Assembly (NCBI GenBank): GCA_003024985.2
Contig: PXIH01S0000324.1
Length of the DNA stretch: 12,682 bases
Direction: 5' to 3' (one strand)
From: Euperipatoides rowelli
Lineage: Eukaryota > Onychophora > Udeonychophora > Euonychophora > Peripatopsidae
The first letter of the stretch is position 1, and every line of letters starts with the position of its first letter. Positions 1 to 7,104 of the stretch are shown here, one piece after another. The position numbers and the translations under genes were made by a program. The notes beneath the pieces were generated by a model. The model worked only from the letters and a program-made list of their open reading frames with translations, had not been told where the DNA came from and searched no databases.

Positions 1-77
1 TTTTCGATAATTTGTCTGGACCATTACGTATATAGCCTCAATCTGGAAGGGGGAACCGTAAACTGTAATCTAGCCCT

Positions 78-412
78 GATGATTTAAAAATATATAGGGG
101 TATTGAAAATGAAGATGATTCTAAATTTCCACAGAGGGATTTAGATGTTCTGCTTAATAGTTGTAATGAACAAAAATTTGAAAATTATAAAAAAAACAAT
201 GGTGACATATGCAAAGGGAAATAAAATAAAGTACTTCATGTCTGGAAAATGTCTAAAAGTTACAAATGTATATAAAGATCTGGGTGTTTTCTTGGATAGT
301 AATTTTGATTTTTTTGAGCATGCTTTATATACAACTAAAAAATGAGAGCTAAATTTTGTTATATTAGAAATTCGATAAAGTTTATTACGATTGATGGTTT
401 TAAATTTAGCTG
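78..412 (+). mobile_element. Decayed LINE (non-LTR) reverse-transcriptase fragment
   Basis: Three overlapping plus-strand frames together read as the part of a non-LTR reverse transcriptase that follows the catalytic box. Frame one (78-224) begins DDLKIYRGIENEDD and continues with an LxxLLNSCNEQK-like segment. Frame two (about 199-345) gives KYFMSGKCLKVTNVYKDLGV with the typical (K)DLGV...DSNF...H signature (KDLGV at 274-288). Frame three (342-410) gives MRAKFCYIRNSIKFI, matching the usual A...GFIRRS region. At least two frame breaks, plus a disturbed start right at the A-D-D box (about 70-80), show it is dead. It lies antisense to the RIM gene. The clade is uncertain (CR1/jockey-like). It may extend left of the window. 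Confidence 0.7.
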
Positions 413-1264
413 AAAAAATGAATGACTTTGGCCTCAGGTAACCCCTTGATGTTTATCACGGACACATAAATCATTTAACTTTGGGCTGGAAACTTTTAAT
501 GAAAAATCTATTGTGATTTGTTAGAATGATTTTTGTGAGAAGAGTCAGATTTGGGCTGAAGGAAGGGCATGGTGATGAGAAAAGTGAAGGATGCATTGGA
601 AACTGAATGGATACAGAATGACTGGGAAAATTTGAGGACAGATCTCATTGGAGGTTAGGGAGGAAGGAGAGCGTAAAATAAAAAAGCAAGAACGGAGAAA
701 GAGGGGATTAAAAAAAGATTTTCTTACGAGATTGATAGAAAGAAAAAAATGAAAAAAATGGAAGACTTGATATGAAACATTAAGAAAGGAAGGAAACGGT
801 AAGCGAAAGTAAAAATTTTCAATCCATAAATTTTAAAGAAAAGTTGTCGAAATTTCTAAAAAATAATATAAGTTTTCATATCCTTTATAAATTAACGAAG
901 ACACGTATTGCTGTTTTTCATACTTCTTACCAAAATTGAATAAAAATCATATTTTTACAGACAACATTAAAAGCAATAGTGCATTTCAACTCTATAGAAA
1001 CAGTTAAATATGAAAAACTGTCTTGTTTTTATAATAAAAATACATTTTTTACTTATAACACTAAAGGAAAAATTTGCAAATGATATGGACTATAATTTAT
1101 CATCTTAAACATTTTATGTTTGGCAACATAACAAAATAATAATACTCTGTCTAAAACTACAAGCCAAGTCTATTAAATTTATTCTATTTGCTGGAATGAG
1201 TAATGGATATGAGCATTTATTAAAATACATTTTTGAACTGACTATAGACGCAATCATTACTTAC
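413..1264 (-). other. Downstream RIM intron sequence (partial)
   Basis: Begins with the donor GTAAGTAAT at 1264 on the minus strand. No acceptor followed by C2B-like coding sequence was found down to position 1, so the intron leaves the window on the left. It holds a purine-rich tract (about 538-800, + strand), otherwise AT-rich sequence, and beyond 412 the LINE fragment described separately. Confidence 0.65.
538..800 (+). repeat. Purine-rich (GA-rich) tract
   Basis: The plus strand is visibly dominated by G and A (for example aggaaggagagcg, aagaacggagaaagagggg, gaaaggaaggaaacgg), so the RIM pre-mRNA would carry a long pyrimidine-rich tract downstream of the 1265 donor. It looks like an old degenerate simple repeat; no unit repeats cleanly. 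Confidence 0.45.
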
Positions 1265-1494
1265 CTGTGGCTGTAAGTTGAGATGTACTACTGCTTCTCT
1301 TATTAAGACCAACTACTGCAGCCAGTTTGACTCCAAGACTAGGTCTGCGCCTCTTGCCGTCCATCACCGATCCAACTGCTGTATCGGACAAACTCCCGTC
1401 CGACCTCTCAAAACCACCATCACTGTTGCTTTGACTGGGGTTGAGCGGCTTCTTTGGTGCTGGGCTGTATGCCTGCATCTTGTGGGTAAACTCA
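1265..1494 (-). CDS. Rim: RIM internal exon, linker before the C2B domain
   Basis: This exon follows the 4796-5293 exon in the same transcript. The acceptor is a strong pyrimidine tract, tccttccccccccgcag|TGAG (exon starts at 1494), and the donor is a perfect CAG|GTAAGT (exon ends at 1265). It starts in phase 2 (AG+T gives Ser) and ends in phase 1, with 76 whole codons. The start EFTHKMQ matches the FTSKMQ-type segment of vertebrate RIMs. SDGSLSDTAVGSV (residues 31-43) matches the SDTAVGTV segment, and KRRRPSLGVKLAAVVGL...RSSSTSQL (47-73) matches the KKRRSSL...RSRSTSQLSQTE block that lies just before C2B. RRRPS fits a basophilic (PKA-type) phosphorylation consensus; this is prediction only. 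An ATG at 1478 is internal, not a start. The next exons, encoding C2B, would lie beyond the left edge. Confidence 0.87.
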
Positions 1495-1639
1495 CTGCGG
1501 GGGGGAAGGACAGCAGGTACAGGTCAAAAGTTGGTGCCACAATCTCGCCACAAAAAACATAGCTTACAATAATTACAACAAGTGATAAAATAAAGCAAAG
1601 TGCTATATGTAAGCTTAGATTAATAAATATTTTTGAGCA

Positions 1640-1734
1640 AAGGATCTACATGTTGAAATGCGAAACAAAACACTGACTGCGTATTTGTTGCATTTCTACT
1701 AAAATATCAATAAATAAAATACAAGTAGATCCTT
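1640..1734. repeat. Imperfect fold-back repeat near the RIM 3' splice site
   Basis: The outer arms aaggatctacatgt (1640-1653) and acaagtagatcctt (1721-1734) are inverted copies with 13 of 14 bases matching. Inner arms gaaatgcgaaacaaa (1655-1669) and tttgttgcatttc (1684-1696) pair with a small bulge. The structure lies 146-240 nt upstream of the acceptor at 1495 in the gene's direction. It could be a small fold-back transposon remnant or an intronic hairpin. Confidence 0.6.
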
Positions 1735-2089
1735 GAAACGGGGCTGAGCCACAAAAGAATGGACTCGGACATTTATTTAAAGGATATAAAAAAAAAAAGA
1801 AGAAAAAAAAGGGAAGTTAATCCATATTTTTAAATTAAGTTCTAATGAAAACTTAGTTAAAATTTAAAATTGATAGTTATTGCTAGATATAATGTGTACT
1901 TGAAAACCTGAATTCAAGTTAAATGAAAAAGGAAAATTATATTAAAAAAATGTAAATAGAAATAGAAAAAAAAAATTTGCATAAAATTATGGATCAAAAT
2001 TCAAATAGCTTCAATGTATATTTTAAAATATTTTAATCTCTTTATTGGAAATTTATAAATAAACATGATATGTAAATTCTTGGCACCAG

Positions 2090-2107
2090 TTTTTTTTTTT
2101 TTTTTTT
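2090..2107 (+). repeat. T18 homopolymer
   Basis: Run of 18 T after ggcaccag, inside the RIM intron. On the minus strand it would be a poly(A) run; no retrotransposed sequence is recognisable next to it. Confidence 0.75.
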
Positions 2108-3214
2108 AAATTACAGAAAGACAATTTATTCTATTCTGCTATTTATAGATCACAATAAAATATAATTAATGCTATTAATAGCACCAAGGAGCTGCCTTCT
2201 GTTTTGAAATAGTATTGCTCAATCACAAGAATTCAACAATAGTTTCATTAAATGCTATTTTTTTTTAATAAAAAAAAAAGTTGACACAAATTAAACCACC
2301 ATAAACATACTAGAATTAAAATTCAAATGACTTCATATTTGATTATATTAACATCTAAGTACACCGAGTTGAACTCAACAGATATTAGAACAAGTATTTA
2401 CAATTAATATTTCTTGATTGACTTTATTAATAAGTATATTTTAATTCCTTTCATAATGGACTGGAATTATAAATAATTAATCCAATTGTTTTTGGAAAAA
2501 AAAAAAGAAAAAAAAATCATGATGAATGATTTATCATTTCCCTTGTCTCACGTCACATCCCATTACCACCCTCCCTAAATCTGGAAATCAAAAAGCATTT
2601 GTTATAGAGCAGTATTTTGGGTGAAAGTAAGGTCAAATGTAAACATTAAAAAAAAAAGTTATTTGAAGACCTATTTCCCCCTAAATGTCCCAATACATTG
2701 AAAGAAATAAAAACAAAAAAATCTGTCTTCACATAAAATAAAACAAATTATTGATTTGTAATAGTAAAACGTGACAATCTTATTATATATGGGTATGTGA
2801 ATATTTGGAGAATTATATCAGAAGTAGAAATAAGAAAAACCTAAAGATTACTGGATAAATGTAATGTTTTTTTTTTAAAGCTAGGAATAAGAAATAATTT
2901 AAAAGTCTAATATACAGTATGTATACTAAAGGTGAAAGCATATATTTTCTGTTTGAGAGTCACATGATCTAAGCTTGAATTTAAAAGTAAGCTATAATGA
3001 AGTGCATTTCTGCTTTCAAGTGCTTTTTTTTTATCCTTTTAATAGCTAAAAATGTTTGGTTTCAATCAAACTTGGAATTCAAAGTGAATAAATAGAGTAT
3101 TCTAAAAATATTTCATTATACAATATGGCTGTTCAAAAAAAAAGGAAGGTCAATTGAATAGTCAAATATTGTTTAATGGTGTCAAATATGGTCAAATATT
3201 TTTTTAGAACAGCT

Positions 3215-3264
3215 TTTTACAAGATTCTGTCTGCTTGAAACTAGACAGACAGATTCTTGTAAAA
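3215..3264. repeat. 19-bp hairpin with 12-nt loop
   Basis: Arms 3215-3233 (ttttacaagattctgtctg) and 3246-3264 (cagacagattcttgtaaaa) pair at 18 of 19 positions across the loop cttgaaactaga. It sits inside the GTCAA-rich block in the RIM intron. It may be the fold-back core of a transposon remnant; a small-RNA precursor cannot be excluded from sequence alone. Confidence 0.7.
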
Positions 3265-3587
3265 CGTTATCCGAAAAAAAAAACAAGTATACTGTAAATA
3301 AACTTGTATCTATCTAAAAATCATTTTTCAAAGAGATTGTTTTGTGCATACTAAATAATCTAAATTAGTGATGTTTAAGAATTACTTTTTCCTATTAATT
3401 TTTTTTAAAGTTGTAGACTATATGCCAATTAAGAGTTAGTGAATAGATATATTTATTCACCAAACCAAAATTTAAAAAAAAAAATAAATACCTACAACAA
3501 ACATTTATTTTCTGGAAAACTTGTGCTAAGTTTTTAGCTTAAATTTTTTTTTAACGCTACGACACACACGGTATAAACATACGGTAT

Positions 3588-3609
3588 TGAATTTATTTCT
3601 ATAAATTCA
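3588..3609. repeat. Short perfect inverted repeat
   Basis: tgaatttat (3588-3596) and ataaattca (3601-3609) are exact inverted copies around ttct. It lies at the inner edge of the right-hand GTCAA-type repeats and may belong to the same element. Confidence 0.5.
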
Positions 3610-4235
3610 TTGAATAGTTGACAATATTTGACAATGGTCAAATAATGGATAGTCAATTGACATTATTTCACCAGTCAATTGACCACATTATTAATCCTAC
3701 TTTAAAACAGAAATGCTAAGTTTCAATATCATTTGAAATATGAAAATATGATTAACTGAATTTGATGTGAAAAGGTTAAAAATAAAATTTTAACAAAATA
3801 AGCATTTTATTGGACTGTCCATTAAAGAAAGGGTAATGTTTGTCAAAATCTGTGCATTCAAAATTTTGACTAGTTATCTTAGATTAAGGTAATATTTTCA
3901 AATTATACAGAATCATTTGTCATACAGTGTGCTATTTTTAATTAAATGTACCTGACTACATTCAAAGTATTAGGTAAACAGAACAATTTTGTCTGCGGAA
4001 CATGCAGTGTATATATGAAATCATGTTACTTGTGCAAGAAATCTGTTTTATTCTAATACCATAAAGCCTAATTTGCATTTACAAAGTTTTACAAACATAT
4101 AGTTATAATGTATATGTTAAATGTACAATAATGAAGTTTTAAGATTTTACTAGAGTTAATACCTTTAAAATTACAAATCTCCAGAATACCTGCAGAATAT
4201 ATGTATTTTAAAAATTTATACATTTATTATATAAA

Positions 4236-4292
4236 ATGCATATATTTCATATACTGTATTGTATATGAAACGGGACAATTTTATATATGCAT
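4236..4292. repeat. Nested inverted repeat
   Basis: The inner arms tttcatatac (4245-4254) and gtatatgaaa (4261-4270) are exact inverted copies around tgtatt. Outer arms atgcatat (from 4236) and atatgcat (ending 4292) continue the symmetry after an unpaired bulge on the right side. AT-rich, so chance formation is plausible. Confidence 0.45.
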
Positions 4293-4795
4293 CATATTAT
4301 ATGCCTAATGGATTAAATACAACATTTTTTAATGTAGCAAGGAAATTTATGCTCCCATTTCCAGCTCAAAACCTCATGTGAGGATGACAAAAACTATATT
4401 TCTAAACGTCTAAATTACTTTAAGAATTGCTATTTCCTTTTATAAAAATTTGAAGCTATTAAGAATCTAATATAAATGAATTATTAACTGCCAGATTTTG
4501 GTGTTAACTTTACCCCTCCTTTTATTTAAATTATTTTAAATAAAAATATTAAAACATTTTTTAAGAATTTCTTTTCAATTTGTTTTCACCAAAAATACTG
4601 CCCCACTCAATTTGATGCCTGGAAATTGGACAGATAAGAAATATTTAATGTCAAAATATATTAACGTAAATTCAAAAATTTGGTAATAGAATCAACAACT
4701 GTCCAAATGCCAGATGAATTTCTTAAATTTGTCCAAACACTGTGTTTCAGCCCTGTTTATCAAGCGGCTAGATTCAGCTCGGAAAGGCCGTGTAC

Positions 4796-5293
4796 CTGAG
4801 CTTCCGACCCCGCGGCCGCTCCGACTGTGTGGACAAGGCACTGGTCACACTCACTTTGGAGATGCTGCTTGTCTCTGAGCCATCACTCTCCTGGGACTTG
4901 AGCGACTCGTTGTCTGGGCTCATCTCCTTGCGAGGGCGCCGGTGCGATGTGGTCCCTTGACCTTGCTGGTGGGGCATCTGATGGTAGTGGTGTTGAGAAG
5001 AACGATGATCACGCTCACGAGAGCGGCTTACATGGCCTATGACTTCACTATCTGAATGCATGACGGCAGTGGACGCAGTTGCCTGATTATAAGCCTGCAT
5101 CTTCATTTTCATTTTCAATTGGCGTGCCCTTTCCTCTAAGTCCTGCGTGATTTTATCACGGCTCCCATACTGTAATTCCACAGGAATTTGTGGCAACTGT
5201 CTTTTTTTAGTTGTAGGAGTTCCTGTAGGAGTGACAGTTGTTGATCGTGATGTTGACCAAGAACTGCAAACAACAGAGGAATCAGAACCAGAT
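4796..5293 (-). CDS. Rim: RIM (Rab3-interacting molecule) internal exon, C2A-C2B linker with RIM-BP SH3 ligand
   Basis: RIM is a presynaptic active-zone scaffold that links Rab3 vesicles, Munc13, calcium channels and RIM-binding protein. This exon encodes 165 complete codons plus split codons at both ends. On the minus strand the acceptor is tttttcag|A (exon starts at 5293) and the donor is CTCAG|GTACAC (exon ends at 4796). Visible parts: a Ser/Thr-rich start (residues 1-28); RQLPQIP (residues 31-37), an RxxPxxP motif of the kind bound by RIM-BP SH3 domains; a charged RARQLKMKMKMQAY segment (55-68); a His/Gln-rich low-complexity part (about 96-117); and a Ser-rich end (125-165) finishing SDGSETSSISK...LSTQSERPRGRKL, which resembles the QSERPRG region of vertebrate RIMs. 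No folded domain is expected. Base composition is far richer in G+C than the flanking introns. The donor GTACAC is weaker than consensus. Reading on past it meets a stop after eight residues. Family and junction are clear; orthology within RIMs is inferred. Confidence 0.87.
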
Positions 5294-6047
5294 CTGAAAA
5301 ACAATGTATTGACATAAAAATAATAAACATGCACAAAACGATATTGATTCAATCCAAATGCAAGAGAATTAAGCTTATCTGAAATTTTTATATTATAATA
5401 TACTGTTATAGAATACTGAATTTATATCTAGAAAGATATTTTCTATACATTGACAATCTAGTCATAAAGTTTCAAATTTCATACTACTATTGCAATAACA
5501 ATATCCCCATCCCATAATCAGTTGTCTTTCTTACAGTAAACCATCAAAATAATAAACATGTCTGTGTTCCAATTAGAAGAACCTTATAATAAACCATAAC
5601 TTAGGTATAATATGTAAACAAAGTTCAACTTAGAACTGACACTAGGTGATAAGTCACCTTCACCAAGGTCATTCTTGGCATCCTTTGAGCCTGTCAAAAG
5701 TAAAACATTTTTTTATCTCCATGTCAAATGCTATTAATGCAATTTAAGTACTGTACATTTTAACTATAAGCAGGGATGCAAGTAAATAAAGTAAAAAAAA
5801 ATGGGCACGTATGTATGCGACTCCTCCCTTGCCCCTCCAGCATTTATACTTTTGTAATATCAGCAGATCTTCACCTAATGGAAGATAAAATATACCTTAT
5901 ATTTTAAAAAATTTAGAAAATATTTATTTAACATATGTGTACAACTTCCTCAAAATACGATTTGACTGTGAAAAAAAAAACTGCTAAGGCAGCCAATCCA
6001 TGTAGTGGAGATTAATAAGCAGTACACATTGCTAGATGATTGGTTGC

Positions 6048-6055
6048 TTCTAGAT
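6048..6055. repeat. Left 8-bp target-site duplication of the hAT MITE
   Basis: TTCTAGAT, identical to the copy at the right end of the element (6327-6334). Confidence 0.85.
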
Positions 6056-6326
6056 CAGGGAAGGCAAATAGGATTTGTCTAGAGTGCCAAAATTAAACAA
6101 ATGTTGATGTCATTTTGGCCAAAGTGCCAAAATATGGGTATCTAGGTTGACCATTTTTGATAAGCATTTTTTTTTGGGTTGTATGGATGTTTCTTTTCCC
6201 TTTTGACAGATTTGATGAGCTTTTTTTTTTTTTGGATGTGGAGAGTTTTAAACTTTAAAATTTTTGTTGGGTGAACGTCTCGCATGCCACCAAAAATCTC
6301 TAAAGTTCCGCCTTTTGCCATCCCTG
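6056..6326. mobile_element. hAT-type MITE (non-autonomous DNA transposon), 271 bp
   Basis: The element starts CAGGGAAGGCAAA (6056) and its right end, read on the minus strand, is CAGGGATGGCAAA (from 6326): terminal inverted repeats matching at 12 of 13 bases, beginning CAGGG as is usual for hAT elements. It is flanked by a perfect 8-bp direct repeat TTCTAGAT (6048-6055 and 6327-6334), the target duplication length of hAT transposases. Two direct copies of AGTGCCAAAAT (6083-6093, 6123-6133) and an inverted ATTTTGGC nearby look like subterminal transposase-binding repeats. No transposase is encoded, so it depends on an element elsewhere. The 8-bp duplication is intact, implying fairly recent insertion. 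A 74-codon frame across its right end is fortuitous. Confidence 0.85.
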
Positions 6327-6334
6327 TTCTAGAT
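6327..6334. repeat. Right 8-bp target-site duplication of the hAT MITE
   Basis: TTCTAGAT, identical to the left copy at 6048-6055. Confidence 0.85.
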
Positions 6335-6611
6335 AATCCAAGCTGAGTAGCTTGCAGCACAAACACTACTTAAAAAGTGGATAGGCACTGTATATATTTT
6401 TTAATTTTTTAGATTTTAAAAACTTTGCAGATTTAATTATGAAATAAGTTAATATGAAAATAAAATAGGATAAATTGCTTTATTTTTACTTATACTTTCA
6501 TTACATATGGCTTGATCTCTATATTCCTAACATTTGTATAGACTTTGGCCATCTTCAAGGACCACAGACTCACATATTCAAGTTATATTAGTGCGCAAAT
6601 TTTTTAAGTCA

Positions 6612-6621
6612 CCCCCCCCCC
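6612..6621 (+). repeat. C10 homopolymer
   Basis: Run of ten C after gtca. It belongs to a small C-rich patch continuing to about 6655 (ccctacccccac). A similar patch lies at 7091-7130. Confidence 0.8.
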
Positions 6622-6746
6622 TTATATGATTTCATTACCTGCACCCTACCCCCACATATTTCCAAAAACATTCAATTTTTCAATTGTTAAGTAAAATTCA
6701 ATTTTATTGTAATCACAAACATTATACATTGAAAAAGAAATTAAAT

Positions 6747-6777
6747 AAAAAAAAAAAAAAAAAAAACGTACTGTATG

Positions 6778-6837
<60 letters not shown>

Positions 6838-6865
6838 GGACTGTATAAAAAAAAAAAAAAAAAAA
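6747..6865 (+). repeat. Triple poly(A) block with CGKACTGTAT spacers
   Basis: Three A runs, 20 nt (6747-6766), 59 nt (6778-6836) and 19 nt (6847-6865), are separated by two nearly identical spacers, CGTACTGTATG (6767-6777) and CGGACTGTAT (6837-6846). The arrangement looks like a tandem duplication of an A-run-plus-spacer unit that has since expanded. Exact run lengths may be affected by sequencing or assembly error. The minus-strand poly-Phe frame here is an artefact. Confidence 0.8.
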
Positions 6866-6955
6866 CATATAAGCCAAATTATTAAAATAAAAAAAATTAA
6901 AACCCATTAATGGAATGGATGAGCGTGGGACAAAAATATATACAGGAACCTGAAC

Positions 6956-7007
6956 ATGTGCAGTTGCACATCAAAGCAAAATAGTGCACATTTATGTGCA
7001 CTATTTT
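6956..7007. repeat. TGCACA palindrome pair
   Basis: A perfect inverted repeat with arms aaaatagtgcaca (6978-6990) and tgtgcactatttt (6995-7007) around ttta. Just before it lies a smaller one, atgtgca (6956-6962) and tgcacat (6965-6971). The tcaaagcaaa string occurs at 6971 and again near 7029. It could be the end of a small DNA transposon or a hairpin element. Confidence 0.6.
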
Positions 7008-7090
7008 TTATTTTCTTACTCTTGGCACTCAAAGCAAAAAAAAAATCTTTAAATTTTTTTATATATATATTTTTTAAATTTATTTAGCCT

Positions 7091-7104
7091 CCCCCCCCCC
7101 CCCC
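7091..7104 (+). repeat. C14 homopolymer
   Basis: Fourteen C after agcct, followed by another C-rich stretch (cgccccccctccac). Length is sensitive to sequencing error. Confidence 0.8.

Larger units (their letters stand above)
3149..3684. repeat. GTCAA-rich inverted-repeat block, possible MITE
   Basis: The outer ends are GGTCAATTGA (3149-3158) and TCAATTGACC (3675-3684), exact inverted copies. The left end carries three copies of gtcaaatat (3161, 3181, 3191). The right end carries related sequence on the other strand (gacaatatttgacaatggtcaaa, 3620-3643) and two direct copies of agtcaattgac (3651 and 3673). I see no convincing target-site duplication, so the limits are provisional. The interior holds a strong hairpin (3215-3264) and a second small one (3588-3609). 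Confidence 0.5.
1495..4795 (-). other. RIM intron (3,301 nt), complete
   Basis: Bounded by GT at 4795-4794 and AG at 1496-1495 on the minus strand. The flanking phases agree (2/2), so the exons on either side are consecutive if no cassette exon lies between. The interior is AT-rich, with many A/T runs (including T18 at 2090-2107), several inverted repeats listed separately, and no open frame with recognisable coding content on either strand. A candidate branch region, cttttgacc, lies about 30 nt upstream of the 3' splice site. Confidence 0.75.

Noticed and set aside
1278-1562. 94-codon plus-strand open frame
   Set aside because: It is the antisense of the RIM exon at 1265-1494, and its GC-rich composition explains the open frame.
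2535-2600. Possible micro-exon on the minus strand after gctttttgatttccag
   Set aside because: The acceptor looks good and the following sequence is GC-richer, but the phase-2 frame stops after eight codons and the only nearby GT donors give lengths that break the RIM frame.
3149-3200. CRISPR-like short direct repeats
   Set aside because: Units are about 9-10 bp, imperfect, without uniform spacers, and the genome is animal.
4774-4795. RIM exon reading through its donor to a stop (RYTAFPS) as an alternative C-terminus
   Set aside because: No nearby polyadenylation signal was seen on the minus strand, and the spliced junction restores a conserved RIM sequence.
5136-5336. 66-codon minus-strand frame
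   Set aside because: Overlaps the RIM exon in a different frame and begins in the intron; no family resemblance.
6142-6366. 74-codon minus-strand frame
   Set aside because: Runs across the right terminal repeat and target duplication of the hAT MITE; A-run-driven poly-Lys, no domain.
6722-6907. 61-codon poly-Phe frame on the minus strand
   Set aside because: Pure translation of the poly(A) block.
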